A DNA stretch of 64,000 nt from Bacteroidota bacterium (GCA_014382445.1 JACNJS010000023.1:1-64000); one strand, 5' to 3'. Shown: positions 1-11,396, numbered from the stretch's first letter. The notes: generated from the sequence alone by a model not told the origin. A program made the numbers and translations.

Positions 1-32
1 ATCTTCTGATTTATTCCCGTAAATTGGGGATG

Positions 33-40
33 CAAAAGTA
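33..40 (-). promoter_or_regulatory. -7-like promoter box for a leftward gene outside the window
   Basis: On the minus strand this reads TACTTTTG, a match to the Bacteroidota -7 consensus TAnnTTTG. No gene lies to its left inside the window, so it would serve a gene beyond the left edge. No clear -33 TTTG partner was found. An 8-base motif occurs by chance in AT-rich DNA, so the call is tentative. Confidence 0.35.
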
Positions 41-122
41 ATACTCTTTTTTAATTTAACATACTATTTGTAGAGTTATTTTTGAATATTTTTAATGGGG
101 TAATATACTGATGTTTACAAAA

Positions 123-150
123 TAAAAACCCAGCAAAAGCACCGGTTTTA
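123..150 (-). terminator. possible terminator after eno
   Basis: Read on the minus strand just past the eno stop, AAAACC pairs with GGTTTT around a short loop that holds a second GC-TTTT-GC stem, followed by a T-rich run. The stem is only 6 bp, so this is a weak intrinsic terminator prediction. Confidence 0.4.
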
Positions 151-171
151 CATCTTTTTTAATAAATATCT

Positions 172-1461
<1,290 letters not shown>

Positions 1462-1534
1462 TCAAAGTTTTAAAAATTGTATGCGAAATTAGTGTTTTTT
1501 TTATTATCAGGAATTATGTTGAATCTTCAGCACA

Positions 1535-1572
1535 CAAAAAAAGGATAAGAGAAAATCCCCCATCCTTTTTGT
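1535..1572 (-). terminator. intrinsic terminator of the ribosomal protein operon
   Basis: On the minus strand, directly after the rplQ stop, CAAAAAGGAT and ATCCTTTTTTTG form a 10-bp stem around a 15-nt loop, and the 3' arm runs into a T-rich tract. The plus strand also has a T run on the other arm, so it could work in both directions. It marks the end of the long rpsL-rplQ transcription unit before eno. Confidence 0.7.
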
Positions 1573-1594
1573 ATTTTAAAATATTTTTTAAAAT

Positions 1595-2239
1595 CTATTT
1601 ATCTTCTTTCTTATCTTCCGTTTCCGGTTTAGATTTAGTTTCTATGTCGGCTTCCTTAACATCTTCAACTGCTTCTTCAACGCCCTCCTCCACTTCTTCA
1701 ACTACAGCCTCTTCAATAAATGCATCTTCTATTACGGCGTCTTCTACTTTTGTATCTTCAATAACTTTGCCAGTGTTTTTTTCTGCGACTGGAGCATCTG
1801 TTTTAGTATCTTTACCTTTGGCTCCACCACGACGTCGTCTTGTTACTTTTTCCTTTTTAGTTTGATCGCTCATCAAAAGTTCGTTAAAATCAACCAACTC
1901 GATCATAGCCATTTCAGCACTATCACCAAGGCGTTTACCAAGTTTAATAATTCTGGTATAACCACCTGGTCGTTCGGCAACTTTTCCTGAAATGTTCCTG
2001 AATAATTCAGTTACAGCAAATTTATCCTTCAAATAACTAAAAACAACCCTGCGTGAGTGAGTTGTGTCATCTTTTGATTTAGTAATCAAAGGTTCCACAT
2101 AACCTCTAAGGGCTTTTGCTTTAGCAACAGTAGTAGTAATTCTTTTATGTAATATTAGTGAAGTTGCCATATTCGAAAGCATTGCTTTCCTGTGTGAAGA
2201 TGTTCTTCCTAAATGATTAAAACTCTTTCTGTGTCTCAT
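1595..2239 (-). CDS. rplQ: 50S ribosomal protein L17 with long acidic tail
   Basis: L17 binds 23S rRNA near the exit-tunnel side of the large subunit. Residues 1 to about 125 match the conserved core (start [12 protein letters not shown], then [11 protein letters not shown]). The total of 214 residues is far above the roughly 120 of compact bacterial L17. The extra C-terminal part (about 130-214) begins with a basic [12 protein letters not shown] stretch and then becomes a low-complexity run rich in Glu, Asp, Val and Ala. Such tails are known on some Bacteroidota L17 proteins, but their role is unclear. It is the last gene of the cluster, 5 bp after rpoA. Confidence 0.97.
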   Translation of the reverse strand: MRHRKSFNHLGRTSSHRKAMLSNMATSLILHKRITTTVAKAKALRGYVEPLITKSKDDTTHSRRVVFSYLKDKFAVTELFRNISGKVAERPGGYTRIIKLGKRLGDSAEMAMIELVDFNELLMSDQTKKEKVTRRRRGGAKGKDTKTDAPVAEKNTGKVIEDTKVEDAVIEDAFIEEAVVEEVEEGVEEAVEDVKEADIETKSKPETEDKKEDK

Positions 2240-2244
2240 CTCGC

Positions 2245-3237
2245 TTAATCCTTATCTAATTTATATTTTGATGTATTCATCCCAAACTCAAGACCTTTTT
2301 GCTCAAATAACAGATCAAGTTCGGTAAGAGATTTTTTACCAAAGTTTCTAAACTTAAGTAAATCGTTTCTATTGTAAGCTACTAGTTCTCCTAATGTTTC
2401 AACATCAGCTGCTTTCAAACAATTGAGTGCCCTAACCGATAAATCAAGGTCAACAAGTTTTGATTTTAGCAATTGGCGAACATGTAAGGTATTCTCGTCA
2501 AACTCTTCATTTACAGATTTTTCTTCTGTTTCGAGTGTAATTCTCTCATCAGAAAAGAGCATAAAATGGTGAATAAGTATTTTTGCAGCCTCTTTCAGTG
2601 CATCTTTCGGGTGAATTGATCCGTCGGTTATAACATCCATAACAAGCTTTTCGTAGTCGGTTTTTTGCTCAACCCTGAAATTATCAACATGATATTTAAC
2701 ATTCTTAATAGGAGTGTGAATAGAATCGATAGCAATAGTACCTACTAATGCATCTTCGTCAATATTTTCCTCGGCAGGAACATATCCTCTACCCTTACTT
2801 ATGGTTAATTCCATACTTAATTTTACGGAAGGATCTAAGTGACAGATCACTTCCTCAGGATTAAGTACTTGAAAAACTGATAAAAACTTATTAATATCAC
2901 CAGCAGTAAACAGTTCCTGATCACCAATAATAATATTTACTTTTTCACTGAATTCGCTTTGAATCTGTTGTTTGAAGCGTATCTTTTTAAGATTCAGAAC
3001 TAATTCTGTTACATCTTCAACAACACCTTTAACAGTAGAAAACTCATGTACAATGCCATCAATTTTTACTGATGTAATGGCAAATCCTTCGAGCGATGAT
3101 AATAAAATTCGCCTGAGGGCATTGCCAATTGTAATGCCAAAACCTGGTTCCAGAGGACGGAATTCAAAAATCCCATGGAATTCATTGGCTTCGTTCATTA
3201 TAACTTTATCGGGCTTCTGAAATGCTAAAATTGCCAT
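2245..3237 (-). CDS. rpoA: DNA-directed RNA polymerase subunit alpha
   Basis: Alpha subunit, which nucleates RNA polymerase assembly and contacts regulators and UP elements. The 330-residue length is normal. The N-terminal domain (about 1-230) has the assembly region [20 protein letters not shown]. The C-terminal domain (about 250-330) has the helix-hairpin-helix segment with [19 protein letters not shown]. It lies between rpsD and rplQ, the usual alpha-operon order. Confidence 0.99.
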   Translation of the reverse strand: MAILAFQKPDKVIMNEANEFHGIFEFRPLEPGFGITIGNALRRILLSSLEGFAITSVKIDGIVHEFSTVKGVVEDVTELVLNLKKIRFKQQIQSEFSEKVNIIIGDQELFTAGDINKFLSVFQVLNPEEVICHLDPSVKLSMELTISKGRGYVPAEENIDEDALVGTIAIDSIHTPIKNVKYHVDNFRVEQKTDYEKLVMDVITDGSIHPKDALKEAAKILIHHFMLFSDERITLETEEKSVNEEFDENTLHVRQLLKSKLVDLDLSVRALNCLKAADVETLGELVAYNRNDLLKFRNFGKKSLTELDLLFEQKGLEFGMNTSKYKLDKD

Positions 3238-3288
3238 AATATATCTTTAACTTTAAAATGTTCAATTAGATAATTTATTATTATTTTA

Positions 3289-3894
3289 CTATTTAGAGTA
3301 TAACTCAACGATAAGTTGTTCCTTAATATTCTCAGGAATTTCTTCGCGAGAAGGATAATTAAGAAATTTACCCTGTAGTTTTTCAGAATCCCACTCAAGC
3401 CATGAAAAGCTTTTATGTGGGTTTGCAAGAGATTCGGTAATAACAATCATGCTTTTTGATTTCTCTCTAACACCAACAATATCACCTTCTTTTATTGAAT
3501 ATGATGGTATATTCACAACGTCACCATTAACAGTTATATGTCGATGCGAAACTAGTTGGCGAGCCCCTGATCTGGTAGGTGCAATACCTAAACGGTAAAC
3601 TGTATTATCGAGGCGAGCTTCAATTAATTTAAGAAGATTTTCACCAGTAATACCTTTTTTACGAGAAGCCAGCTTGAAAATATTACGAAACTGTCGTTCA
3701 AGAATTCCGTAAGTGTATTTAGCTTTTTGCTTTTCCTGGAGCTGTATCCCATATTCTGATTGTTTTTTTCTTCTTTTATTGGCACCATGTTGTCCCGGAG
3801 GAAATGCCTTTTTGTCAAGAAACTTATCAGGTCCGTAAATGGGATCGTTAAATTTTCGTGCTATTTTGGATTTTGGTCCTATATATCTTGCCAT
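3289..3894 (-). CDS. rpsD: 30S ribosomal protein S4
   Basis: A primary 16S rRNA-binding and assembly protein; in other bacteria it is also the autoregulator of the alpha operon. The 201 residues include the S4 RNA-binding domain around residues 95-155 ([20 protein letters not shown]). The N-terminal region lacks the Cys cluster of zinc-binding S4 proteins, so this is the zinc-free form. It lies between rpsK and rpoA. Confidence 0.98.
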   Translation of the reverse strand: MARYIGPKSKIARKFNDPIYGPDKFLDKKAFPPGQHGANKRRKKQSEYGIQLQEKQKAKYTYGILERQFRNIFKLASRKKGITGENLLKLIEARLDNTVYRLGIAPTRSGARQLVSHRHITVNGDVVNIPSYSIKEGDIVGVREKSKSMIVITESLANPHKSFSWLEWDSEKLQGKFLNYPSREEIPENIKEQLIVELYSK

Positions 3895-3923
3895 TGCTTA
3901 GATTTTTTGTCAGTTATTATTAG

Positions 3924-4313
3924 TTATACCCTTCTTCTTTTGGGAGGACGACAGCCATTATGCGGCATTGGAGTTACATCAACAATTTCTGTAACTTCAA
4001 TTCCAGATGAATGAATTGTCCTAATCGCTGACTCTCTTCCTGAACCAGGCCCTTTAACATAAACCTTAACTTTACGCAAGCCAAGGTCGTATGCAACTTT
4101 TGAACATTCGGTAGCTGCCATTTGTGCAGCATAGGGAGTATTCTTTTTAGAACCTCTAAATCCCATTTTACCGGCTGATGCCCATGAAATCACCTGTCCT
4201 GCATCATTAGTTAACGAAATAATGATATTATTGAACGAAGCTTTAATATAGGCTCTTCCTATTGGCTCTATTTTAACAACTCTTTTTTTTGTACTTCTAG
4301 TCCTTTTCGCCAT
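3924..4313 (-). CDS. rpsK: 30S ribosomal protein S11
   Basis: S11 lies on the platform of the small subunit and contacts the mRNA exit region. The 129 residues have the conserved [16 protein letters not shown] segment and the basic C-terminus ending [13 protein letters not shown]. The N-terminus carries a short Lys/Arg-rich extension. It sits 37 bp after rpsM. Confidence 0.98.
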   Translation of the reverse strand: MAKRTRSTKKRVVKIEPIGRAYIKASFNNIIISLTNDAGQVISWASAGKMGFRGSKKNTPYAAQMAATECSKVAYDLGLRKVKVYVKGPGSGRESAIRTIHSSGIEVTEIVDVTPMPHNGCRPPKRRRV

Positions 4314-4350
4314 GCTTATTTTTGTTACTAGCTATGAATTTATTTTTTAC

Positions 4351-4728
4351 CTATTTAGTAGCCATTTTTTTATTGGCAACTGTTTTCTTACGTCCTTTAC
4401 GTGTTCGGGCATTATTTTTAGTATTTTGACCTCTAAGTGGTAAACCAATACGATGCCTGATACCTCGGTAAGTTCCTATATCCATTAATCGTTTTATGTT
4501 CATCTGTGTTTCCGACCGCAATTCACCTTCAACTTTAAAACTATCAGTAATCACATTACGGATATTGTTTTGTTGATCATCCGTCCAGTCTTCTGCTTTA
4601 ATGTTCCAGTCAACACCGGCTTGAGTTAAAATGTTTTGAGCGTTGCTTCTGCCAATACCATAAATATAGGTTAAAGCAATTTCACCTCTCTTTTTGTTTG
4701 GAATATCTACTCCAGCAATTCTAGCCAT
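4351..4728 (-). CDS. rpsM: 30S ribosomal protein S13
   Basis: S13 is in the head of the small subunit and contacts the P-site tRNA and the L5 bridge. The 125 residues start [20 protein letters not shown] and include [26 protein letters not shown] shared across the family, then a basic tail. It follows rpmJ. Confidence 0.98.
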   Translation of the reverse strand: MARIAGVDIPNKKRGEIALTYIYGIGRSNAQNILTQAGVDWNIKAEDWTDDQQNNIRNVITDSFKVEGELRSETQMNIKRLMDIGTYRGIRHRIGLPLRGQNTKNNARTRKGRKKTVANKKMATK

Positions 4729-4763
4729 AATAATTATTTTTATTCAGTAAAACCAATTACAAT

Positions 4764-4880
4764 TTAACCTTGTCTTTGTTTATACTTCGGATTCTTTTTA
4801 TTAATAATATATAGTTTTCCATTACGGCGAACAAGTTTGTCCTCCTGTGTTCTTTTTTTTATTGATGCTCTTATTTTCAT
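4764..4880 (-). CDS. rpmJ: 50S ribosomal protein L36, zinc-free form
   Basis: A 38-residue protein read directly from the minus strand (ATG at 4880, TAA at 4764-4766). It begins [15 protein letters not shown] and ends [10 protein letters not shown], which is the L36 pattern. It contains no Cys or His, so the CxxC-C-H zinc site of the classical form is absent. This C-minus type is usual in Bacteroidota. It lies 8 bp after infA and just before rpsM, the expected place. Confidence 0.95.
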   Translation of the reverse strand: MKIRASIKKRTQEDKLVRRNGKLYIINKKNPKYKQRQG

Positions 4881-4888
4881 CTTAATAT

Positions 4889-5107
4889 CTATTTGTATCT
4901 GAATGTTATTCTACCTTTTGATAAATCATATGGCGACATTTCCAATTTAACCCGATCGCCCGGTAATATTTTAATGTAATGCATTCTCATTTTACCAGAA
5001 ATATGGGCTGTTATCCGATGCCCGTTTTCAAGTTCAACACGAAACATTGCATTTCCGAGAGATTCAATTACTGTTCCATCTAATTCTATCGACTTCTGTT
5101 TTGCCAT
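4889..5107 (-). CDS. infA: translation initiation factor IF-1
   Basis: IF-1 occupies the A site of the 30S subunit during initiation. The 72-residue length is exact for the family. The whole protein is one S1/OB fold with [19 protein letters not shown] and the conserved [19 protein letters not shown] end. It follows map by 9 bp. Confidence 0.98.
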   Translation of the reverse strand: MAKQKSIELDGTVIESLGNAMFRVELENGHRITAHISGKMRMHYIKILPGDRVKLEMSPYDLSKGRITFRYK

Positions 5108-5116
5108 AAATATTGA

Positions 5117-5893
5117 CTATTTCTTATTTAAAACCTGTTCAATATATTCGAATGTTGACAATATATCAGCTTTACCGTTTCTAACAACAACATCATGCTC
5201 AAAATGTGCAGATGGTTGCGCATCCTTTGTTCGTATAGTCCAGCCATCTTCATCCTGAGCCACCTCTTTAACACCAAGGTTAATCATTGGTTCGATTGCC
5301 AAACACATACCTGATTTTAACTTTATCCCCGACCCTCTTCGTCCAAAGTTAGGAACTTCAGGGTTTTCATGCAGGTTTCTTCCAACACCGTGTCCAACTA
5401 AATCTCTCACAACCGAGTAACCAAATCCTTCAACATATTTTTGAATAGCATGTCCAATATCCCCAACTCTTTTTCCTACAACTGCCTGTTCAATTCCTAA
5501 ATAAAGCGACTGTTTTGTTCTTTCCAGAAGCAAAAGTATTTCTTTATCAACCTCTCCAACAGCAAATGTATATGCAGAATCGCCATAAAATCCGTTCATT
5601 AATGTTCCGCAATCAATCGATGCTATATCTCCATCTTTCAACTCACGATTCCCCGGAATCCCGTGAACTACTTCGTCGTTTACCGATATACATAGTGTGG
5701 CAGGAAATCCTCCATATCCTTTAAACCCGGGTTCAGCACCATTATCGCGGATAAAAGTTTCGGCAACTCTATCCAATTCAATGGTAGCAATGCCAGGCCT
5801 AATGATTTTGGCTACTTCGGCTAAAGTTTTTCCAACAAGTAAAGAACTCTTTCTCTGTATTTCAACTTCCTCATCTGTTTTAATGTAAATCAT
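5117..5893 (-). CDS. map: methionine aminopeptidase, type I
   Basis: Removes the initiator methionine from nascent proteins. The 258 residues show the pita-bread metalloprotease fold: the metal-site Asp pair lies in the SIDCGTLMNGFYGDSAYTF region, the active-site His in GHGVGRNLHENPEVPNFG, and Glu in CLAIEPMIN, followed by a second Glu near EHDVVV. It sits between secY and infA, a common Bacteroidota arrangement linking secretion and N-terminal processing. Confidence 0.98.
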   Translation of the reverse strand: MIYIKTDEEVEIQRKSSLLVGKTLAEVAKIIRPGIATIELDRVAETFIRDNGAEPGFKGYGGFPATLCISVNDEVVHGIPGNRELKDGDIASIDCGTLMNGFYGDSAYTFAVGEVDKEILLLLERTKQSLYLGIEQAVVGKRVGDIGHAIQKYVEGFGYSVVRDLVGHGVGRNLHENPEVPNFGRRGSGIKLKSGMCLAIEPMINLGVKEVAQDEDGWTIRTKDAQPSAHFEHDVVVRNGKADILSTFEYIEQVLNKK

Positions 5894-5909
5894 AAAACGG
5901 AAGCTAAAA

Positions 5910-7265
5910 CTACATACTAAATGATGATCTGCCTTTTATCCGACCTGATTTAGTCAGTCCGTCATAATGACGCATCAATAAATAACTTTCAATTTGTTGC
6001 AAAGTATCCAGAACAACACCCACAAGAATTAACAACGACGTACCGCCATAAAATTGCGCAAATCCGCTATTTACACCTGCAATCATAGCAAATGCGGGCA
6101 TGATTGCAATAACACCAAGAAATATTGATCCTGGCAAAGTGATGCGTGAAAGGATGTTATCTAAATATTCTGCTGTTTTTTTACCTGGTTTAATACCTGG
6201 TATAAATCCACCGTTCTTTTTCAAGTCTTCGGCCATTTGTTTTGGATTTATAGTGATTGCAGTATAAAAGTAGGTAAACAAAATTATCATTATAAAGAAG
6301 GTAAAGTTATACCAAAATCCTGTATAATCAGCAAAAGCTGCTGCAAACCCAGTCATTGCCTCCGATTCGGCAAAACCCACTAAAGTAATAGGGAGGAACA
6401 TAATTGCCTGGGCAAAAATGATAGGCATAACACCTGCTGAATTAACTTTTAGCGGAAGATACTGACGAACTCCGCCATATTGTTTATTACCAACTATTCT
6501 TTTTGCATACTGAACCGGTACTCTTCGAGTACCCTGAACAAGTAATATTGTAAATAATATAACAAATATTAAAATCACAAGTTCCATCAGGAAGTAAACT
6601 AAACCACCTCCCAGAGAGCCCATTTTTGATACAAACTCTTGTACCAGTGAGCTGGGGAGTTGGGCAATGATGCCGATCATAATAATGAGTGATATTCCAT
6701 TACCAATACCTTTGTCAGTAATTTTTTCACCGAGCCACATAACAAACAAGGTTCCGGCTATTAGTATTACTGTTGAGGATATCCAAAAGAAAATAGAAGG
6801 GGTTGTAACCGCTGCACTAAAAGGTGTGATTGCCTCGGCAGGTAACTGGGATACAAGATTTGCTATATATCCCGGTGCTTGTAGTCCTACAATTATAACT
6901 GTTAAATATCGTGTTATTTGATTTATTTTACGCCTTCCACTTTCGCCTTCTCGTTGCAATCGTTGAAAATAAGGTATTGCCATACCAAGAAGCTGAATAA
7001 CAATTGATGCACTTATATATGGCATAATACCAAGCGCAAAAATTGATGCATTGGAAAACGCACCTCCTGAGAACATGTTTAATAAGCCCATCAAACCTCC
7101 AGAACCCTGCTGTTTAAGGTTGGCCAACATATTGGGATCAACTCCTGGTAATACTATAAATGATCCTAAACGATAGATCAAAATAATACCAAGGGTATAA
7201 AGAATTCTGTTCCTTAATTCCTCGATCTTATTTATATTTCTAATGGTTTCGATTAACTTTTTCAT
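5910..7265 (-). CDS. secY: preprotein translocase subunit SecY
   Basis: The channel subunit of the inner-membrane Sec translocon. The 451 residues contain about ten hydrophobic segments. The N-terminus (MKKLIETIRNINKIEELRNRI) and GMGIMPYISASI-like plug region (ALGIMPYISASIVIQLL) are typical, as is the KRIVGNKQYGGVRQYLPLKVN cytoplasmic loop, which contacts SecA and ribosomes. It sits 5 bp after rplO. Confidence 0.98.
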   Translation of the reverse strand: MKKLIETIRNINKIEELRNRILYTLGIILIYRLGSFIVLPGVDPNMLANLKQQGSGGLMGLLNMFSGGAFSNASIFALGIMPYISASIVIQLLGMAIPYFQRLQREGESGRRKINQITRYLTVIIVGLQAPGYIANLVSQLPAEAITPFSAAVTTPSIFFWISSTVILIAGTLFVMWLGEKITDKGIGNGISLIIMIGIIAQLPSSLVQEFVSKMGSLGGGLVYFLMELVILIFVILFTILLVQGTRRVPVQYAKRIVGNKQYGGVRQYLPLKVNSAGVMPIIFAQAIMFLPITLVGFAESEAMTGFAAAFADYTGFWYNFTFFIMIILFTYFYTAITINPKQMAEDLKKNGGFIPGIKPGKKTAEYLDNILSRITLPGSIFLGVIAIMPAFAMIAGVNSGFAQFYGGTSLLILVGVVLDTLQQIESYLLMRHYDGLTKSGRIKGRSSFSM

Positions 7266-7270
7266 TCAAT

Positions 7271-7717
7271 TTAGATTTTAGTAACAGTGCCGCCTTGTTC
7301 TTCAATGGCTGCCTGTGCTGTTTTTGTAAATCCATTTGCTGTAACTTCCAGTTTGGCTTTAAGCTCACCCATACCTAATATTTTAATTAGGTCATTCTTT
7401 GAGGCTAATCCATTGTCAATAAGAACATCTTTGTTAATTACAGTGATGTTTTTCTTTTCGGCTAACTCTTGGAGAACATGGAGGTTAATACCTCTGAATT
7501 CTTTACGGTTAATATTTTTAAAACCAAATTTAGGAACACGACGATATAATGGCATCTGTCCACCTTCAAAACCAATCTTACGTTTGTAACCTGATCTAGA
7601 CTGTGCGCCTTTATGGCCTTTTGTGGCAGTACCTCCGCGTCCTGAACCTTGTCCGCGTCCAAGTCGTTTATTGTTCTTTACAGAACCCTCTGCAGGTTTA
7701 AGATTACTTAAATCCAT
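7271..7717 (-). CDS. rplO: 50S ribosomal protein L15
   Basis: L15 is a late-assembly protein of the large subunit. The 148 residues have the glycine- and arginine-rich N-terminal extension (LGRGQGSGRGGTATKGHKG) that threads into 23S rRNA, and a globular C-terminal domain. It lies between rpmD and secY. Confidence 0.98.
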   Translation of the reverse strand: MDLSNLKPAEGSVKNNKRLGRGQGSGRGGTATKGHKGAQSRSGYKRKIGFEGGQMPLYRRVPKFGFKNINRKEFRGINLHVLQELAEKKNITVINKDVLIDNGLASKNDLIKILGMGELKAKLEVTANGFTKTAQAAIEEQGGTVTKI

Positions 7718-7729
7718 TATCTATATCTT

Positions 7730-7909
7730 TTAAATTTCTTCTACCTTCAATAAATGTTTTACTTTTTCAATCATGCCTGCAACCTGAGGTGTTAGAACAT
7801 GTTCCTTAGGTTTATTCAATTTCTTGATGCCTAAAGCCTCGAGTGTCAACTTCTGCCTTTGCGGCCTGTTTATTGCACTTCTTATTTGTGTGATTTTTAC
7901 TTTCTTCAT
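7730..7909 (-). CDS. rpmD: 50S ribosomal protein L30
   Basis: A 59-residue protein read from the minus strand (ATG at 7909, stop at 7730-7732). It begins MKKVKITQIRSAINRPQRQK and continues LTLEALGIKKLNKP, the standard L30 pattern, with a C-terminus in KVKHLLKVEEI. It fills the gap between rpsE and rplO exactly where L30 is expected. Confidence 0.95.
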   Translation of the reverse strand: MKKVKITQIRSAINRPQRQKLTLEALGIKKLNKPKEHVLTPQVAGMIEKVKHLLKVEEI

Positions 7910-7928
7910 CCTGCTAATTTTTTAACTT

Positions 7929-8447
7929 CTATCCGTTAAAAACTGTGTCTAATTCAACACCTCTAACCTGTGCAATTGTATATGGATCTCTCATTTTCGT
8001 TAGCGCATCAATAGTTGCCTTTACCACAGAGTGAGGGTTTGACGAACCTTTTGATTTTGCCAGAACGTCTTTTACTCCAACGCTTTCAAGCACAGCGCGC
8101 ATGGCTCCGCCTGCGATGATTCCAGTACCTGGTGAAGCTGGCTGAACGTAAACTCTGGCTCCGCTATATTTGCCTATTTGCTGATGTGGTAATGTACCTT
8201 TCAAAACCGGAACTTGAACAAGATGCTTTTTAGCATCATCAATACCTTTTGCAATTGCTGATGTAACCTCCTTAGCCTTACCAAGTCCATAACCAACTAC
8301 TCCATTTTCATTTCCCACAACAACAATTGCAGAAAAGCTAAATGTCCGACCACCTTTAGTAACTTTTGTTACCCTTTGAATACTTACCAGCCTGTCTTTA
8401 AATTCGATTTCGCTGGATTTAACACGTTTTATATTTGCGTTTGTCAT
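7929..8447 (-). CDS. rpsE: 30S ribosomal protein S5
   Basis: S5 lines the mRNA entry site and affects decoding accuracy. The N-terminal dsRBD-like part has [20 protein letters not shown], and the C-terminal part has [21 protein letters not shown] chose ATG at 8447 (172 residues, [12 protein letters not shown]). A TTG two codons upstream is possible but would touch the rplR stop. Confidence 0.97.
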   Translation of the reverse strand: MTNANIKRVKSSEIEFKDRLVSIQRVTKVTKGGRTFSFSAIVVVGNENGVVGYGLGKAKEVTSAIAKGIDDAKKHLVQVPVLKGTLPHQQIGKYSGARVYVQPASPGTGIIAGGAMRAVLESVGVKDVLAKSKGSSNPHSVVKATIDALTKMRDPYTIAQVRGVELDTVFNG

Positions 8448-8453
8448 GATCAA

Positions 8454-8816
8454 TTAAAATTTAAGTCCACCTTTTCTTGCAGCCTCAGCAAGAGATTTTA
8501 TTCTACCGTGATATAAATATCCATTTCTATCGAAAACAACATTCTCAATTCCTGCTGCTTTTGCCTTTTCTGCTATAAGTGTTCCAACTAAACTAGCTTG
8601 TTCAATCTTATGAACTTTACTGTCTGCTGAATCTTTTTCACATGAAGATGCCGCAATAAGTACTGATCCAACACTGTCATCAATAAGCTGAACATAAATT
8701 TGTTTGTTACTTCTAAACACTGACATCCTTGGACGCTCAGGTGTACCGACTATGGTTTTCCTTATTCTCCTTTTTATTCTAAGTCGGCTGTATGCTTTTT
8801 TATTCTTTATTCCCAT
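8454..8816 (-). CDS. rplR: 50S ribosomal protein L18
   Basis: L18 binds 5S rRNA together with L5. The 120 residues have the conserved [20 protein letters not shown] segment and the C-terminal [24 protein letters not shown]. The gene lies between rplF and rpsE. Confidence 0.98.
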   Translation of the reverse strand: MGIKNKKAYSRLRIKRRIRKTIVGTPERPRMSVFRSNKQIYVQLIDDSVGSVLIAASSCEKDSADSKVHKIEQASLVGTLIAEKAKAAGIENVVFDRNGYLYHGRIKSLAEAARKGGLKF

Positions 8817-8855
8817 TACTATTAGGTTTTACCTGTTAACAGTTTCAATAGTTTA

Positions 8856-9413
8856 TTATTTTTCAGCGGCAGCTTTACCAGCTTTCTTCCTAAGAACTTC
8901 ACCCTGAAACTTAATACCTTTACCTTTATAAGGTTCGGGTTTACGTAGTGAACGGATTTTAGCGGCAACCTGACCGATGAGTTGTTTATCGTTAGAAAAA
9001 AGCTTAATCATAGGATTTTTCCCTCTTTCCGTTATAGTTTCAACTTTTACTTCAGGAGGAAGTTCAAAAACAATATGGTGTGAATATCCTAATGAAAAGT
9101 CGATCAATTGTCCTTTCGCCTCGGCTTTATAACCAACGCCAACCAATTCCTGAACAATTGTATAACCTTCAGTAACTCCCTTAATCATATTTGATATCAA
9201 AGATCTGTAAAGTCCGTGCTTTGATTTATGATCTTTACTTTCCGTGGCTCTTCCAACATTTATTTCACCATCCTTAACTATAACAGTTATTGCCGGATCA
9301 ACAAGTTGTTCGAGCTCGCCCAATTTTCCTTTTACCTTAACAAGGTTCGTCTTGGTTATTGTAACCTCAACTCCTTCGGGTAAATTTATTGGCATTGTTC
9401 CTATTCTTGACAT
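8856..9413 (-). CDS. rplF: 50S ribosomal protein L6
   Basis: L6 lies near the factor-binding centre of the large subunit. The 185 residues form the usual two related domains. Family segments include MSRIGTMPINLPEGVEV at the start and KIRSLRKPEPYKGKGIKF near the C-terminus. A short Lys/Ala tail follows. Confidence 0.98.
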   Translation of the reverse strand: MSRIGTMPINLPEGVEVTITKTNLVKVKGKLGELEQLVDPAITVIVKDGEINVGRATESKDHKSKHGLYRSLISNMIKGVTEGYTIVQELVGVGYKAEAKGQLIDFSLGYSHHIVFELPPEVKVETITERGKNPMIKLFSNDKQLIGQVAAKIRSLRKPEPYKGKGIKFQGEVLRKKAGKAAAEK

Positions 9414-9431
9414 TCTCTTACTCCTTCTAAA

Positions 9432-9830
9432 TTAACTTACAAAACAAATTACTTCGCCACCTACTCCAAGTTTTCTTGCTTCTTTATCGGTAATTACACC
9501 TTTTGAAGTTGAAAGTATTGCAACACCCAGTCCGTTTAGTACTCTTGGTAATTCATTTGAATTAACATATTGACGTAAACCGGGTCTTGATATTCTTTCA
9601 AGATCATTAATAGCCGGCAATTTTGTAACCGGATGATATTTTAAAGCAATCTTTATTTTTCCCTGAACTACATCATCTTCAAACTTATAGTTTAAGATAT
9701 ATCCTTTTTCAAAAAGGATTTTGGTAATATTCTTTCTAAGGTTAGAAGCCGGTACTTCTACCATTCTATGTTTTGCAGCAACGGCGTTTCTAATTCTTGT
9801 TAAATAGTCTGCAATTGGATCGGTTATCAT
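9432..9830 (-). CDS. rpsH: 30S ribosomal protein S8
   Basis: S8 is a primary binder of central-domain 16S rRNA and the autoregulator of the spc operon in other bacteria. The 132 residues start [16 protein letters not shown] and contain the C-terminal signature [20 protein letters not shown]. It lies between rpsN and rplF. Confidence 0.98.
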   Translation of the reverse strand: MITDPIADYLTRIRNAVAAKHRMVEVPASNLRKNITKILFEKGYILNYKFEDDVVQGKIKIALKYHPVTKLPAINDLERISRPGLRQYVNSNELPRVLNGLGVAILSTSKGVITDKEARKLGVGGEVICFVS

Positions 9831-9854
9831 CTGACTATGCTTTTTATATTATTA

Positions 9855-10124
9855 TTACCAACTTGTTTTCTTAATACCTGGAATCAATCCCTTTAATGCC
9901 ATTTCGCGGAAGTTAATACGAGAAACACCAAATTGTCTCATATAACCCCTAGGTCTTCCGGTTATCTGGCAGCGATTGTGCAAACGCACGGGTGAAGCAT
10001 TACGAGGTAACTTTTGTAATCTTTCATAATCCCCGGCAGCTTTTAATGCAGCACGTTTTTCTGCATATTTTTCCACCATCTTTTTTCTTTTGCGCTCACG
10101 CGCTTTCATTGATTCTTTTGCCAT
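9855..10124 (-). CDS. rpsN: 30S ribosomal protein S14, zinc-free form
   Basis: S14 binds the head of the small subunit. The 89-residue length and the single Cys in [12 protein letters not shown] show the long, zinc-independent form; the CxxC-CxxC zinc knuckle of the 61-residue form is missing. The C-terminus [18 protein letters not shown] is conserved. It lies 3 bp after rplE. Confidence 0.98.
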   Translation of the reverse strand: MAKESMKARERKRKKMVEKYAEKRAALKAAGDYERLQKLPRNASPVRLHNRCQITGRPRGYMRQFGVSRINFREMALKGLIPGIKKTSW

Positions 10125-10127
10125 GAG

Positions 10128-10688
10128 CTATGCTTTTTTTTGATTTTTAAATGGTAGACCAAATGCTTTTAACAACCCAAATGCTTCATGATCATTATTC
10201 GCTGTTGTAACAATTGTTATATCCATACCATTAATATTACTCACTTTATCTATATCTATTTCAGGAAAGATTAATTGTTCAGTTACTCCGAAAGAATAGT
10301 TACCCCTTCCATCAAAACCTTTGTCATTTATTCCCCTAAAATCTCTTACGCGCGGAAGTGCAACCGAAATAAGTCTGTCTAAAAACTCATACATTTTTAC
10401 TCCCCTGAGTGTTACACGAACACCTATAGCGTTTCCTTTTCTAAGTTTAAAGTTAGATACGTCGCGTTTTGAAATTGTAGGAACTGCTTTCTGACCTGTT
10501 ATTGAAGTCATTTCGGCAATACCTACATCAATTAACTTTTTATCGGCAAGTGCAGCGCTTATGCCTTGGTTAATTGCAATTTTTGCTATTTTTGGCACCT
10601 GCATAACGGAGCTGTAATTAAACTCTTTCATGAGTACCGGAATAATTTCCTCTGTGTACTGCTTTCTTAATCTTGGTGTTGCTTCCAT
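10128..10688 (-). CDS. rplE: 50S ribosomal protein L5
   Basis: L5 binds 5S rRNA and contacts P-site tRNA. The 186 residues include the conserved [15 protein letters not shown] and [15 protein letters not shown] segments and the C-terminal LLKAFGLPF. Its ATG overlaps the rplX stop by one base (TAATG type), which suggests coupled translation. Confidence 0.98.
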   Translation of the reverse strand: MEATPRLRKQYTEEIIPVLMKEFNYSSVMQVPKIAKIAINQGISAALADKKLIDVGIAEMTSITGQKAVPTISKRDVSNFKLRKGNAIGVRVTLRGVKMYEFLDRLISVALPRVRDFRGINDKGFDGRGNYSFGVTEQLIFPEIDIDKVSNINGMDITIVTTANNDHEAFGLLKAFGLPFKNQKKA

Positions 10689-11008
10689 TACTTAATAGCC
10701 TCCCTTGATTTTTTTAAAACACGTATGTTTTTTCCTAAATTCTCATCCATTTTTATCCTTGTACGCGATGGTTGACCTGCTTTATCAATAAGCATAAGGT
10801 TAGAAATATGCACAGCAGATTCCTGTTTAACAATTCCACCTTTTGGGTTTTTAGCATTGGGTTTAGTGTTTTTTGATATTAGATTAACACCTTCCACAAT
10901 GGCTCTTTTTTTATCAACATTAACAACCAAAACTCTTCCTGATTGTCCTTTGTTGTTACCGGAAATTACCATCACGTTATCCCCTTTTTTTATATGTAAC
11001 TTAGCCAT
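10688..11008 (-). CDS. rplX: 50S ribosomal protein L24
   Basis: An assembly initiator of the large subunit. The 106 residues have a KOW motif in [20 protein letters not shown] and the basic [12 protein letters not shown] segment. It overlaps rplE by one base. Confidence 0.98.
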   Translation of the reverse strand: MAKLHIKKGDNVMVISGNNKGQSGRVLVVNVDKKRAIVEGVNLISKNTKPNAKNPKGGIVKQESAVHISNLMLIDKAGQPSRTRIKMDENLGKNIRVLKKSREAIK

Positions 11009-11025
11009 AACTAAATTTCTTTTTT

Positions 11026-11394
11026 TTAAAGCACTTCGGGTGCTAGTGATACTATTTTCATAAATTGCTTTTCGCGCAGCTCGCGGGCAACAGGTCCGAA
11101 AATACGAGTACCCATCATTTCACCTGCTTGGTTTAGCATTACCACAGCGTTATCATCAAAACGAATATAGGAACCATCATTACGACGAATTTCTTTTCTT
11201 GTTCTAACAACAACTGCTCTTGCAACTGCACCTTTTTTAATATTTCCTGAAGGCATCGCATTTTTCACAGTAACTATTATCTGATCACCAATTGATGCAT
11301 ATCTGCGTCCTGTTCCGCCAAGTACCCTGATGCAAAGTACTTCTTTAGCTCCGCTGTTATCAGCAACAGCAAGTCTCGATTCTTGTTGTATCAT
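11026..11394 (-). CDS. rplN: 50S ribosomal protein L14
   Basis: L14 lies at the subunit interface and is the docking site of silencing factor RsfS in other bacteria. The 122 residues begin [19 protein letters not shown] and carry the conserved [18 protein letters not shown] at the C-terminus. Confidence 0.98.
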   Translation of the reverse strand: MIQQESRLAVADNSGAKEVLCIRVLGGTGRRYASIGDQIIVTVKNAMPSGNIKKGAVARAVVVRTRKEIRRNDGSYIRFDDNAVVMLNQAGEMMGTRIFGPVARELREKQFMKIVSLAPEVL

Positions 11395-11396
11395 GG

